Shown: one piece after another, positions 1 to 7,923 of the stretch | How the letters are laid out: every line of letters starts with the position of its first letter | Position numbering within the stretch: the stretch's first letter is position 1 | Source of the DNA: Chromobacterium amazonense | GTDB lineage: Bacteria; Pseudomonadota; Gammaproteobacteria; Burkholderiales; Chromobacteriaceae | NCBI RefSeq assembly: GCF_001855565.1 | Contig: NZ_MKCR01000004.1 | Coordinates: 124,001-188,000 of the forward strand | Direction of reading: 5' to 3' | Length of the DNA stretch: 64,000 bases | Made by a program: the position numbers and the translations under genes | Notes under the pieces: model-generated | The model's database searches: none | What the model saw: only the letters and a program-made list of their open reading frames with translations | Told to the model about the DNA's origin: nothing

Positions 1-142
1 AGGTGGCCACCACGCCGCGCGTTTCAGGCCGCCCGCCGATGGCCAGCGGCACCTCGCGCAAGCTGGGATCGTCGCGCATTTCGATCGCGGCGTAGAAGCA
101 GTCGCAATCGACATGGATGATCTTGCGCTGGATGGCGTTCAT
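1..142 (-). CDS. dinB: DNA polymerase IV, N-terminal part (cut by window edge)
   Basis: Only the first 47 codons are in the window. They read [20 protein letters not shown] and continue with a conserved palm segment. The [10 protein letters not shown] motif holds the first metal-binding aspartate and the steric-gate aromatic of Y-family translesion polymerases. DinB copies past damaged bases at the replication fork. The ATG lies 13 nt after the stop of the SelW-like gene on the same strand, so the two are probably co-transcribed. No LexA box was recognised nearby. The family assignment is firm although most of the protein is missing. Confidence 0.9.
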   Translation of the reverse strand, partial: MNAIQRKIIHVDCDCFYAAIEMRDDPSLREVPLAIGGRPETRGVVAT

Positions 143-155
143 GGCGATAGGGTTC

Positions 156-458
156 TCAAGCGGGGCGGTCGCTATGGCCCAGCGGCTTGTCCGGGGCGAT
201 GCGGTCGCGCAGCCGCTGCTTGAGCAGCTTCAGTTCCGGAAAGCCGTCATCCTGTTTGCGGTCCCACAGGCACTCGCCGTCTACCTCGACGCGGAACACC
301 CCGCCGCTGCCGGGGCGCAGGGCGACTTCGGACACTTCTTTTTCAAACGTGGTCAGCAGTTCCTGGGCCAGCCAGCCTGCGCGCAGCAGCCAGCGGCAAC
401 CGGTGCAGTAATGAATGACGACTCGGGGAAGGAAAGCGGGAGTGGCGGAATCAGACAT
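156..458 (-). CDS. SelT/SelW/SelH (Rdx) family thioredoxin-fold protein
   Basis: This is a 100-aa cytosolic protein with the Rdx-family redox motif CTGC (C18, C21) after a short beta strand (VVIHYCTGC). [12 protein letters not shown] strand-turn-strand and a C-terminal [11 protein letters not shown] helix follow, as in SelW-like proteins. Bacterial members carry Cys in place of selenocysteine and are presumed thiol oxidoreductases; substrates are unknown. The ATG at 458 was preferred to an upstream TTG at 479 because the conserved fold begins just after it. It lies directly upstream of dinB on the same strand. Confidence 0.75.
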   Translation of the reverse strand: MSDSATPAFLPRVVIHYCTGCRWLLRAGWLAQELLTTFEKEVSEVALRPGSGGVFRVEVDGECLWDRKQDDGFPELKLLKQRLRDRIAPDKPLGHSDRPA

Positions 459-830
459 GGCGGGAAGGCGACGAGACAAAACGAAAGCATAACGCAGAAA
501 AATGACGCCGGCCCCCTGTCTTAATTTGTTTTCGGGTGCATGGCACCCGCTCCTCCATCATTCTCTTTTGTATTGGCAGACTTGGCGCAAAACCAGTTTC
601 GGGAGCCGGCGGCCAGGGTAAAGTCTTGTTCAAAACTCGTCGCAGAACCGAGTGTGCCCAGTCGCAATCTGGCTGTAAAGCGAGCGCTAAGCATATAATT
701 CATTGCTGCAAAGCAATATGTAACTTCGGCGCAACGAAACCCGATACGCATAAAAAACAGCAGCTTGCCCGATTATCCGATGCAAGCTGCCGTTTACCGA
801 GATCCGGCCGGAATAGTCCAGCCGCAACGC
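459..830. other. Intergenic region between the copper chaperone and the SelW-like gene
   Basis: This 372-nt stretch has no convincing gene. Short open frames here lack ribosome-binding sites and family resemblance. It should hold the promoter of the SelW-dinB unit and the terminator of the PCuAC gene (752-790). The part around 680-760 is more AT-rich than its surroundings. I see no tRNA, riboswitch or longer repeat. Confidence 0.6.
752..790 (-). terminator. Rho-independent terminator of the PCuAC gene
   Basis: On the minus strand a 9-bp perfect stem GCAGCTTGC/GCAAGCTGC with a 13-nt loop is followed by TGTTTTTT. It lies about 40 nt after the stop codon of the copper chaperone gene. Confidence 0.85.
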
Positions 831-1289
831 TCAGTGGCTATGTTCCGCGGCCGCGCCGCCATCCTGCACGACGACGTCCACTTTCACGCTGCCGGCCTTC
901 TCGAACTTCAGCGTCAGCGGGAAATGATCGCCGGCCTTCAGCGGCTGTTTCAGGCCCATCAGCATCACATGGTAGCTGCCGGGGGCGAACTTGACGGTTT
1001 TGCCCGGCGCCAGCTCCACGCTGTCCACTTTGCGCATCCGCATCACGCCGTTGTCGTTGACGTGGGTGTGCAGTTCGGCGGTGTCGGCGCGCGGCGTGCT
1101 GGCCGATACCAGCTTGTCAGTCTCCTTGCCCTGGTTTTCCAGAGACAGGTACACGCTGCCGGTGGCGCTGGTTTCCGGCATCGCGCGGCTCCACGGATGG
1201 CCGATGTGGATGGAACCGAGCTGGAAAGAATGGGCGGCAACCAGACCGGACAGGCACATGCCCAACAGGGCGGCGGCAAAACGTTTCAT
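831..1289 (-). CDS. Periplasmic copper chaperone, PCuAC family
   Basis: The 152-aa protein starts MKRFAAALLGMCLSG and has a signal peptide ending near VAAHS. The mature part carries the PCuAC copper site pattern: His in ELHTH, Met residues in GVMRMRKV, and the HVMLMG segment, matching the H(M)x10Mx21HxM arrangement. A His-containing tail (EHSH) ends the protein. Such proteins hand Cu(I) to the CuA site of cytochrome oxidase or sequester periplasmic copper. An open frame extends upstream to 1616 but only the ATG at 1289 gives a signal peptide. No Sco gene is adjacent. Confidence 0.88.
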   Translation of the reverse strand: MKRFAAALLGMCLSGLVAAHSFQLGSIHIGHPWSRAMPETSATGSVYLSLENQGKETDKLVSASTPRADTAELHTHVNDNGVMRMRKVDSVELAPGKTVKFAPGSYHVMLMGLKQPLKAGDHFPLTLKFEKAGSVKVDVVVQDGGAAAEHSH

Positions 1290-1481
1290 CGCGGACTCCA
1301 TGAAATGATCGAAAATACCTTTGACTGTACCATCGCGCGCCCATCGCGGGGCGCGACAAAATGTCGCAGCCCGTCGCCGATGCAACACCTCTTCATGCCA
1401 TCGTTTTAAAGCGCGTCTAGTCGCTACCCGCTGGCCGCGGAACCCTCTACAATCGCATGGCTTCTCCATCGGCCCTGCATC

Positions 1482-2129
1482 ATGTTCAAAACGTTGTCGC
1501 TGCAATTCCTGTTTGGCGGTCTGCTCAGCCTGATCACCATCACCAATCCCTTGTCCAAGATTCCGCTGTTCATCACGCTGACGCGCGAAATGAGCGACTC
1601 GCACCGCGACTCGCAAGCCAAGCGCGCCTGCGTGTTCGCAGCAGCCATCATGGCGGTGAGCCTGTTGGCCGGCAACCTGATCATGGCCGCCTTCGGCATC
1701 TCATACGGCGCGCTGCGCATTGCCGGCGGTTTCGTGGTGGCGGTGCTGGGCTACCGCATGCTGTTCCTTTCGCAAGACCCGGGCCAGGCGCCCAAGCAAT
1801 CCGGCGAGCGCGAGGACTACGCCTTCTTCCCGCTGGCCATGCCCGGCATCAGCGGCCCCGGCACCATCGCGGTGGTAATCGGCATCTCCACCGAAATCGC
1901 CGAACTATCCACCTTGCCGGCCAAGGCCATCGCCTTTTTCATGACCTTCGCCGCCATCGGCCTGACCTGCGTCGGCATGTGGCTGACGCTGAAGTCGTCC
2001 TTGCTGATCTCGGAGCGGCTGGGCCGCGGCGGCCGCGAAGTGATGACCCGGCTGATGGGCTTCTTGCTGATCTGCATCGGCGTGCAGTTCGTCGGCTCCG
2101 GCATCCGCACCTTCATGGCGGGTTCGTGA
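1482..2129 (+). CDS. marC: MarC/NAAT-family inner-membrane protein
   Basis: This 215-aa protein has six predicted membrane helices. It opens with SLQFLFGGLLSLITITNPLSKIP, whose NP motif is typical of the MarC family. The central segment FPLAMPGISGPGTIAVVIG matches the conserved second-half motif (PLAxPxxxGPG). The family was once tied to multiple antibiotic resistance, a link later withdrawn; one archaeal member imports amino acids. The gene is divergent from the copper chaperone and convergent with the NSS transporter. Exact substrate is unknown. Confidence 0.85.
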   Translation: MFKTLSLQFLFGGLLSLITITNPLSKIPLFITLTREMSDSHRDSQAKRACVFAAAIMAVSLLAGNLIMAAFGISYGALRIAGGFVVAVLGYRMLFLSQDPGQAPKQSGEREDYAFFPLAMPGISGPGTIAVVIGISTEIAELSTLPAKAIAFFMTFAAIGLTCVGMWLTLKSSLLISERLGRGGREVMTRLMGFLLICIGVQFVGSGIRTFMAGS

Positions 2130-2153
2130 AACGCCATAGCCTGATTTGCACGG

Positions 2154-3467
2154 CTACAAGTTGTATACCAGCACCACCCCGATCAGCAGCGGCGCCAACC
2201 AGCGGCAACTCAAGCGCATCCACGCCTCAGCCCACGCCGACAGCCGCAGCTGATCGCTGACTGCCGGCCAGGCCACCCGACCGGCAAACAAGGCAGTGCC
2301 GATGCACCCCAGCGGCAGCAAGATGTTGCAGGCGGCATAGTCCATCAGCTCGAAGATATTACGGCCAAACAGCTTGCAATCGGCCAGCGGGCCAAAGGAC
2401 AAAGCCGCCGGCACGCCGGCCAGAAACACCAGCGCAGTGACGGCGAGGGTAGCCTTGCGGCGGCTGACGCCGAATTCGTCGATAGGCAGAATCACCACCA
2501 CTTCCAGCAACGATACCGCCGAGGTCAGCGCCGCCATCAGCAGCAGAATGAAGAAAACGATGGCGAACAGCTGGCCGTAGGGCAAATGGTTGAACACCAC
2601 CGGCATCACCATATAGGTCAAGCCCGGCCCGGCCTGCGGGTCCAGACCGAAGGCGTAGATGGCCGGAAAAATCATCAGCCCCGCCAGCACCGAAGTCAGC
2701 GCGGTCAACCCCGTGACCCACAGCGCCGAATTGCCCAGCCGCGTGTCCTGACCCAGATACGAACCGTAAGCCAGCATGCAGCCGGCGCCCACCGACAGCG
2801 AGAAGCAGGCCAGCCCCAGCGCCTCCACCAGCATGGCCGGCGTCAGCCTGGAAAAATCGGGGCGAAACAGCGCCTCCGCCCCAGCCAAGGCGCCGGGCAG
2901 CGTCAGCGCGCGCGCGATCAAGCCCAGCATCAGCAGGAACAGCAGCGGCATCAACACCTTGCCGGCGCGCTCTATGCCCTGCTGCACCCCGCCCACCACC
3001 ACCAGCAAGGTCAGTCCGGCGAACAAGGCATGGGTGAGCAGCGCCTCCACCGGATTGCCGACGTACTGGCCGAACAGCTGGCCCAGCGCCGACATATCAT
3101 CGCTCATCACCCGGCCATCAACGGCGCGCAACAGATAGCCCAGGGTCCAGCCGCCCACCACGCTGTAGAAGGCGAACACCAAGAAGCAGCACAACACGCC
3201 GCTGTAGCCCAGCAGCTTCCAGCGGCGCGAACCCAGCCTGGCAAACGCGCCCACGGCGCCGCAACCGGCGGCGCGGCCGATGGCCAGCTCGGCCTGCAGC
3301 AGCGCCAGGCCCAAGGTAAAGGTAAATGCCAGATACACCAGCAAGAAAACGCCGCCGCCATTCATCGCGGTGACGTAAGGAAACTTCCAGATCGAGCCTA
3401 AACCGACGGTGGCGCCGGCCGAGGCCAGAATGAAACCGAGGCGGGAACCCCACTGCGTGCGCTGCAT
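2154..3467 (-). CDS. NSS-family sodium-dependent amino acid transporter, probably for tryptophan
   Basis: The 437-aa protein begins MQRTQWGSRLGFILASAGA and has the NSS (SLC6) helix-1 signature GLGSIWKFPYVTAMNGGG, which forms the sodium and substrate sites. About eleven hydrophobic segments follow. The ATG at 3467 was chosen over an earlier one at 3524 because AGGAG sits six bases before it. Bacterial NSS members import amino acids with sodium; TnaT of Symbiobacterium is a tryptophan carrier. The untranslated region in front encodes a Trp-rich leader peptide and terminator (3516-3636), which points to tryptophan as substrate and to control by attenuation. It lies downstream of aroP on the same strand. 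Confidence 0.85.
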   Translation of the reverse strand: MQRTQWGSRLGFILASAGATVGLGSIWKFPYVTAMNGGGVFLLVYLAFTFTLGLALLQAELAIGRAAGCGAVGAFARLGSRRWKLLGYSGVLCCFLVFAFYSVVGGWTLGYLLRAVDGRVMSDDMSALGQLFGQYVGNPVEALLTHALFAGLTLLVVVGGVQQGIERAGKVLMPLLFLLMLGLIARALTLPGALAGAEALFRPDFSRLTPAMLVEALGLACFSLSVGAGCMLAYGSYLGQDTRLGNSALWVTGLTALTSVLAGLMIFPAIYAFGLDPQAGPGLTYMVMPVVFNHLPYGQLFAIVFFILLLMAALTSAVSLLEVVVILPIDEFGVSRRKATLAVTALVFLAGVPAALSFGPLADCKLFGRNIFELMDYAACNILLPLGCIGTALFAGRVAWPAVSDQLRLSAWAEAWMRLSCRWLAPLLIGVVLVYNL

Positions 3468-3515
3468 GAATACTCCTGAACTAGCTGAAGCTGCCGCCGC
3501 GCGGGGTGAGACTGG

Positions 3516-3547
3516 ATAAAACAAGGCCGCCCTGTGCGGCGGCCCGG
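3516..3547 (-). terminator. Attenuator-like terminator between leader peptide and NSS transporter
   Basis: On the minus strand a perfect 7-bp GGCCGCC/GGCGGCC stem with a 6-nt loop is followed by TTGTTTT. It lies 33 nt after the stop of the WWW leader peptide and about 50 nt before the transporter ATG. Position and the leader argue for a regulated attenuator; it could also serve as the simple terminator of aroP. The GCCGCC arm can alternatively pair, with one G-U, with GGTGGC of the Trp codons, or through CGCCG with CGGCG downstream of the leader stop. These are candidate antiterminators. Confidence 0.75.
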
Positions 3548-3579
3548 AACAACAAACGACAACTCCCCTGGCGCGCCGA

Positions 3580-3636
3580 TCAGCTGCGCCACCACCAGTT
3601 GCGGTTGAAAGAGGGAGTGGGTTTCGTTTGCATCAT
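3580..3636 (-). CDS. Tryptophan leader peptide (attenuation peptide)
   Basis: A very short frame on the minus strand encodes M-MQTKPTPSFNRNWWWRS and stops with TGA. Two ATGs are in tandem (3636 and 3633). Three consecutive Trp codons just before the stop, and the WWWRS ending, resemble E. coli TrpL (ending WWRTS). A rho-independent hairpin follows at once, then an NSS transporter. The Shine-Dalgarno is weak (GTGAAA). Known biology of trp attenuation says ribosome stalling at Trp codons prevents the terminator from forming; its application here is inference. Three Trp codons in a row by chance are unlikely. Confidence 0.72.
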   Translation of the reverse strand: MMQTKPTPSFNRNWWWRS

Positions 3637-3643
3637 TTTCACA

Positions 3644-3683
3644 GCATGCCGGTTTTGACGACGCCTCGTCAAGCCCGGCATGC
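3644..3683 (-). repeat. 18-bp inverted repeat between aroP and the leader peptide
   Basis: Arms GCATGCCGGTTTTGACGA and TCGTCAAGCCCGGCATGC enclose a 4-nt loop, with only two mismatched or G-U positions. The hairpin begins about 11 nt after the aroP stop and ends 7 nt before the leader ATG. No T-run follows, so it is not a standard terminator. The arm contains TTGACG on the minus strand, which could be a -35 box. It may be an mRNA processing or stability hairpin or a repressor site. Confidence 0.6.
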
Positions 3684-3693
3684 CCTTCAACGA

Positions 3694-5064
3694 TCAGACG
3701 TTCTCGCTGGCAAGACGGGCATCGGCGCCGGATTTGCCCTTCAAGCGGAAGCCCACCCACAGCAGGCCCAACCACAAGGGCAGCACGTAAACCGATACCG
3801 CCATGCCCGGCGTGAACAGCAGAATGCCGAGGATCATCACCATGAACACCAGGCACGCCCAGTTGGAAACCGGATGCCACAGCGACGGGAACACCATTTT
3901 CAGGCCGCCCTTAGCGCGGCGGAACTTCAGATGGGTCAGGCTGATCATCGCCCAGTTGGTCACCAGCGCGGCCACCACCAGCGACATCAGCAAGCCCAGC
4001 GCCTCGCCCGGCAGCAGATAGTTCAGCAGCACGCAGGCCACGGTGGCCAGCGCGGAGAACAAGGTGGCGTTGACCGGCACGCCGCGCTTGTCCAGCTTCT
4101 TCAGCGCGCGCGGCGCGTTGCCCTGCTCGGCCAGGCCGAACAGCATGCGGCTGGTGGCGTAGACGCAGCTGTTGTAGACCGACAGCGCGGCGGTCAGCAC
4201 CACGAAGTTCAGCGCGTGCGCGGTAAAGCCGGCGCCGATCTGCTGGAAAATCATCACGAAAGGGCTGCCGCCGGCGGCGACTTTGTTCCACGGATACAGC
4301 GACAGCAGCACCACCAGCGAGCCGATGTAGAAAATCAGGATGCGGTAGATCACCTGATTCACCGCCTTGGGGATGGTTTTCTGCGGGTCGGCCGCTTCGG
4401 CCGCGGTCATGCCGATCAGCTCCAGGCCGCCAAACGAGAACATGATCACCGCCATCACCATGAACAGGCCGCCGAAACCATGCGGGAAGAAGCCGCCGTC
4501 ATTCCACAGATTGCTGACCGAGGCCTGCGGGCCGCCGGTGCCGGACAGCAGCAGGTAGCCGCCGAACAGGATCATGCCGATCACCGCCGCCACCTTGATC
4601 AGCGCGAACCAGAACTCGGTCTCGCCGTAGGATTTGACGTTGGCCAGGTTGATGGCGTTGATGCAGACGAAACACACCAGCGCGGTCAGCCAGGTCGGCA
4701 CATGCGGCCACCAGTACTGGACATAGGCGCCCACCGCCGTCAGCTCGGCCATGCTCACCAGCACGTACAGCACCCAGTAGTTCCAGCCGGACAGGAAGCC
4801 GGCGAAATTGCCCCAGTAGCGGTAGGCGAAATGGCTGAACGAGCCAGCCACCGGTTCTTCCGCCACCATCTCGCCCAATTGGCGCATGATCAAAAAGGCG
4901 ATGAAGCCGGCGATGGCATAGCCGAGAATCATCGATGGCCCCGCGGCCTTCAGCACGCTTGCCGAGCCGAGAAACAGGCCGGTGCCGACCGCGCCGCCCA
5001 GCGCGATCAACTGTATATGGCGGTTTTTCAGCTGGCGCTGCAAACCGGTATCAACTTCACTCAC
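3694..5064 (-). CDS. aroP: Aromatic amino acid permease (APC superfamily)
   Basis: The 456-aa protein opens MSEVDTGLQRQLKNRHIQLI and is closely similar along its whole length to E. coli AroP/PheP, including GLFLGSASV, FIAFLIMRQLGEMV, SFGGLELIGMTAAEA and LTAALSVYNSCVYATSRMLF. It has twelve predicted membrane helices. AroP imports Phe, Tyr and Trp with protons. The start is a GTG at 5064, supported by AGGAGA nine bases upstream. It is followed on the same strand by a hairpin, a Trp leader peptide and an NSS transporter, so both carriers may form one aromatic-uptake unit. AroP or PheP specificity cannot be fixed by eye. Confidence 0.9.
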   Translation of the reverse strand: MSEVDTGLQRQLKNRHIQLIALGGAVGTGLFLGSASVLKAAGPSMILGYAIAGFIAFLIMRQLGEMVAEEPVAGSFSHFAYRYWGNFAGFLSGWNYWVLYVLVSMAELTAVGAYVQYWWPHVPTWLTALVCFVCINAINLANVKSYGETEFWFALIKVAAVIGMILFGGYLLLSGTGGPQASVSNLWNDGGFFPHGFGGLFMVMAVIMFSFGGLELIGMTAAEAADPQKTIPKAVNQVIYRILIFYIGSLVVLLSLYPWNKVAAGGSPFVMIFQQIGAGFTAHALNFVVLTAALSVYNSCVYATSRMLFGLAEQGNAPRALKKLDKRGVPVNATLFSALATVACVLLNYLLPGEALGLLMSLVVAALVTNWAMISLTHLKFRRAKGGLKMVFPSLWHPVSNWACLVFMVMILGILLFTPGMAVSVYVLPLWLGLLWVGFRLKGKSGADARLASENV

Positions 5065-5407
5065 GATTTATTCTCCTGTGGTGCAGGCGGCGGGCCGCCT
5101 GTAAGGTGCAATGTGCATCTAACCACCTGCCGGGCGCACCGTCAAACCGCTGGATACAATATATATGCTCACATTATGATGATTGGTTGCATTTTAGAAA
5201 TTAAAAACCATTGAATATGGCTTTTTTTGACATAAATTGCCAATAATGGCGCATCACGCTGCAAATTCCCTAGCCAGCACCCTGGCTGCCCCGCCGCTAA
5301 CGTTTCGTTACCCGTGGTGACAAATGCTGTACACAGTTCTTGCAACTGCCAACTGATAATCGCGTCCAAGCCATATGTGACCGCAGCGTCACTTCAGGGA
5401 GAGAATA
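5065..5407. promoter_or_regulatory. Divergent promoter region of aroP and the glycine-zipper gene
   Basis: These 343 nt contain no gene. The middle (5150-5250) is strongly AT-rich. On the minus strand a TTGGCA box (5238-5243) and CATATT (5214-5219) with an 18-nt spacer form a plausible aroP promoter, leaving a leader of about 140 nt. A TyrR- or TrpR-type box was not recognised. The plus-strand gene has GGGAGAG before its ATG. Confidence 0.45.
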
Positions 5408-6109
5408 ATGAAACAGTCCGTACTCATCGCCAGCGTGCTGGGCGGCGGCATCGCGCTGGGCGCCATCGGCGTAGCCGGCATCCAGGCACTCAAACCATCC
5501 AAGCCGGAAACCGTCGCCGCGGCCAGCGCGCCGCTGGCCCAGGCATCGGCCCCGGCCGTCCAGGCGCTGCCGCCAAGCGCGGCCTCCTCCACGGAGGCTC
5601 AGGCGGCCGCCGTAGCGGCCCCGGCCGCGGCAGTAGCGCCCGCTGCGCCGAAACCCGCGCCCAAGCCGGTCCACGCCAACCACGCCAAGATACTGGCCGT
5701 GACCCCGATCAAGGAAACGGTGAGCGAGCCGAAGCAGGTTTGCCATCAGGAGCAAGTCGTCCACCAGGCGCCGGTACAGGACAATAACCGCATCGCCGGT
5801 TCGGTGATCGGCGGCGTGGTCGGCGGCCTGCTCGGCAACCAGGTCGGCGGCGGCAACGGCAAGAAGGCCGCCACCGTGCTGGGCGCGCTGGCCGGCGGCC
5901 TGGCCGGCAACAAGGTGCAGGAAGGCATGCAGGAGCGCGACCAGGTGGCCAGCACCCGGACCATCTGCAATACCGAGAACGTGGACAAGGAAAAAGTCGT
6001 CGGCTACAACGTGCGCTACTCGCTGGACGGCAAGACCGGCACCGTGCGCATGGACCAGAAGCCGGAAGGCAAGACCTTGCCGGCCAAGGACGGCAAGCTG
6101 CTGATCTGA
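5408..6109 (+). CDS. Glycine-zipper 2TM-domain envelope protein
   Basis: This 233-aa protein has an N-terminal hydrophobic segment (ASVLGGGIALGAIGVAGIQAL) that acts as signal or anchor, an Ala/Pro-rich linker (about residues 30-95), then a glycine zipper GSVIGGVVGGLLGNQVGGG and a second Gly-rich stretch GALAGGLAGNKV. This is the 17-kDa-antigen/SlyB-like 2TM domain, followed by a small beta domain (VVGYNVRYSLDGKTGTV). Two cysteines (VCHQE, ICNTE) flank the zipper and could pair. Family members are periplasmic or outer-membrane associated; function here is unknown. Confidence 0.75.
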   Translation: MKQSVLIASVLGGGIALGAIGVAGIQALKPSKPETVAAASAPLAQASAPAVQALPPSAASSTEAQAAAVAAPAAAVAPAAPKPAPKPVHANHAKILAVTPIKETVSEPKQVCHQEQVVHQAPVQDNNRIAGSVIGGVVGGLLGNQVGGGNGKKAATVLGALAGGLAGNKVQEGMQERDQVASTRTICNTENVDKEKVVGYNVRYSLDGKTGTVRMDQKPEGKTLPAKDGKLLI

Positions 6110-6130
6110 TCCCTCTGACCCCAGCCCGAA

Positions 6131-6163
6131 AAGCACAAGGCCCGGAAACCGGGCCTTGTGCTT
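6131..6163. terminator. Bidirectional rho-independent terminator
   Basis: A perfect 15-bp stem AAGCACAAGGCCCGG/CCGGGCCTTGTGCTT with an AAA loop lies between two convergent genes. Flanking A and T bases make it work in both directions. Confidence 0.92.
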
Positions 6164-6168
6164 TATGT

Positions 6169-7056
6169 TCACGCCACCTGACGCGGCGCCTCGACTCGCA
6201 AGCGCTGGCGCGCCGCCACCTCTTCCGCCGCCTCCGGCGGGCCGAACAGCGACACCAACCGGTCGCGCCAGTTATCCGCCCGCCAGGCCTCCGCCAGCAT
6301 GTCGCGCCACTCCACCACGCTGACCCACAGCGGATTGAAGCTGCTCACCGGCTTCACCGTGCCGTATTCGCAGGGATCGCTGTCCCGCTCCTCCACGAAG
6401 GTGCCGAACAGCCTGTCCCAGACCACCAGCACGCCGGCGTAGTTGTGGTCGATGTAGCGCGGGTTCTTCGCATGATGCGCGCGGTGGATGGACGGCGTGT
6501 TGAAAACGTATTCCAGCCAGCCCAGCTTGGGCACGATCTGGGTATGCACAAAGAACTGGAAGGCGAGATTCAGCAACACCACCGCCACGACCTGCTGCGG
6601 CGGAAAGCCGAGCCAGGCCAGCGGCAGCCAGAATGCCCACATCCCGGCAAGCGGATACATCAGGCTCTGGCGGAAGGCGGTGGTGAAATTCATGCGCGTG
6701 GAGCTGTGGTGCACGCTATGCGCCGCCCACAGCCAACGCACGCGGTGGCTGACGCGGTGGAACCAGTAGTACAGGAAGTCCTGGCCGAGAAACAGCAGGA
6801 AGAAGCTCAGATAGCTGTCGGCAAAATCGAATAGCCGGTGCTGCTGGTAAATCCAGCCATATAAAGGCAGCACGAACACCCAGGCCAGCTTGTCGGCGCC
6901 TTGGTGCAGCAAGCCCAGCGCCGCGCAGCAGGCCGAATCGCGCCAGTCGTACACGGACAACCGCCCCTGACGCCGCAGCCTAAACAGCTCCCAGGCGACA
7001 AACAGCAAAAAGACCGGCACCAGCGCCAGCAGTATCAGTTCCACCGGAAATTTCAT
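6169..7056 (-). CDS. Fatty acid hydroxylase / sterol desaturase superfamily membrane enzyme
   Basis: The 295-aa integral membrane protein has three to four hydrophobic segments and the di-iron histidine boxes of the family: HRVSH (H100, H104), HSVHH (H113, H116, H117) and, later, HRAHH and a further His (YIDHNY). These bind a non-haem di-iron centre that hydroxylates or desaturates lipid chains. The closest described relatives act on fatty acids, sterols or alkylglycerols; substrate cannot be told here. The upstream region carries a weak ribosome-binding site (AGGGGATGATCG). No lipid genes flank it. Confidence 0.85.
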   Translation of the reverse strand: MKFPVELILLALVPVFLLFVAWELFRLRRQGRLSVYDWRDSACCAALGLLHQGADKLAWVFVLPLYGWIYQQHRLFDFADSYLSFFLLFLGQDFLYYWFHRVSHRVRWLWAAHSVHHSSTRMNFTTAFRQSLMYPLAGMWAFWLPLAWLGFPPQQVVAVVLLNLAFQFFVHTQIVPKLGWLEYVFNTPSIHRAHHAKNPRYIDHNYAGVLVVWDRLFGTFVEERDSDPCEYGTVKPVSSFNPLWVSVVEWRDMLAEAWRADNWRDRLVSLFGPPEAAEEVAARQRLRVEAPRQVA

Positions 7057-7186
7057 CGATCATCCCCTCGCCAGACAAAGCAAACACTCGATTGGAGTTT
7101 AGGCTCTATCCAGCAAGGGCTGTCAACCGCCATGTCATGGCATCCAGGCAGGACCGGCTGACTGTGGCGCGAAAACCATAGCCAGG

Positions 7187-7837
7187 CTATTCGCGCCTGG
7201 CCATATAAGCCGCCAGCGCGGCGTCGCGGTCCGCCCATACGCGGGCCACGCTGGGCCGCTGTCCCAGGCGCTGCAGATAGTCGGCGCAACCCGACAGCCG
7301 CAGCGTCATGTCCTCGCCGAGGAAAGTCTGGCTCAAGCGCCCCACCGTCGGCAGGATGCCGGCGGCGCTGAGATCGGCGAAGCTGAAGTCTTCGCCGGCC
7401 AGCCACGGCGCCTGCCGCGCCAGCTGCGCCACCGCGCTGATGCCGCGGGCCAGAGCCTGGCGTATTTCCTCGGCCTGCTCCGCGCTAGGCTGGCTGCCTT
7501 TCATCATGTGGCCGATCAACGGGGCCGCCGGCCGCATCACATACAGCTCCAACATGGTCATCAGCTCGCGCGCCAGGGCACGGCCGTTCGGGGTCGGCGG
7601 CAGCAGCGAAGCGGTGGGATACGCATCCTCCAGCCACTCCAGGATCACCGTCGATTCGGCCAGCGGGTGGCCATTGATCTCCACAAACGGAATCTTGCCC
7701 ATCGGGCTCTTTTCCAGCAGCCAGTCCTCCTGCGAGGGCGGGGTCAGCACCTCCTGGAAATTCACGCCCTTCTCCAGCAAGGCGATCTTCACCTTGTTGT
7801 AGTACGGCGACAAAGACAATCCGTGCAGTTTGATCAT
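7187..7837 (-). CDS. Glutathione S-transferase family protein
   Basis: The 216-aa protein begins MIKLHGLSLSPYYNKVKIAL, a thioredoxin-fold N-terminal domain. Motifs KIPFVEINGHPLAEST (cis-Pro and glutathione gamma-glutamyl contacts, E-S) and a C-terminal helical domain with GEDFSFADLSAAGIL (the N-capping motif) place it in the GST superfamily. The ATG at 7837 is preceded by GGAGA at good spacing, so the longer open frame to 7909 is not used. It likely conjugates or reduces electrophiles in the cytosol; substrate unknown. Confidence 0.85.
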   Translation of the reverse strand: MIKLHGLSLSPYYNKVKIALLEKGVNFQEVLTPPSQEDWLLEKSPMGKIPFVEINGHPLAESTVILEWLEDAYPTASLLPPTPNGRALARELMTMLELYVMRPAAPLIGHMMKGSQPSAEQAEEIRQALARGISAVAQLARQAPWLAGEDFSFADLSAAGILPTVGRLSQTFLGEDMTLRLSGCADYLQRLGQRPSVARVWADRDAALAAYMARRE

Positions 7838-7923
7838 GCCATCTCCAAAAAACATTGGGAAAGCGGCGGGGCGGAATGCGGCCCGCCCCGCCGCGACTTG
7901 CGACATCATCGCAGCCTACAACC

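Noticed and set aside
3628-5214. Long plus-strand frame of 528 codons over aroP
   Set aside because: His/Gln/Arg-rich antisense translation of the permease; no start signals or family resemblance.
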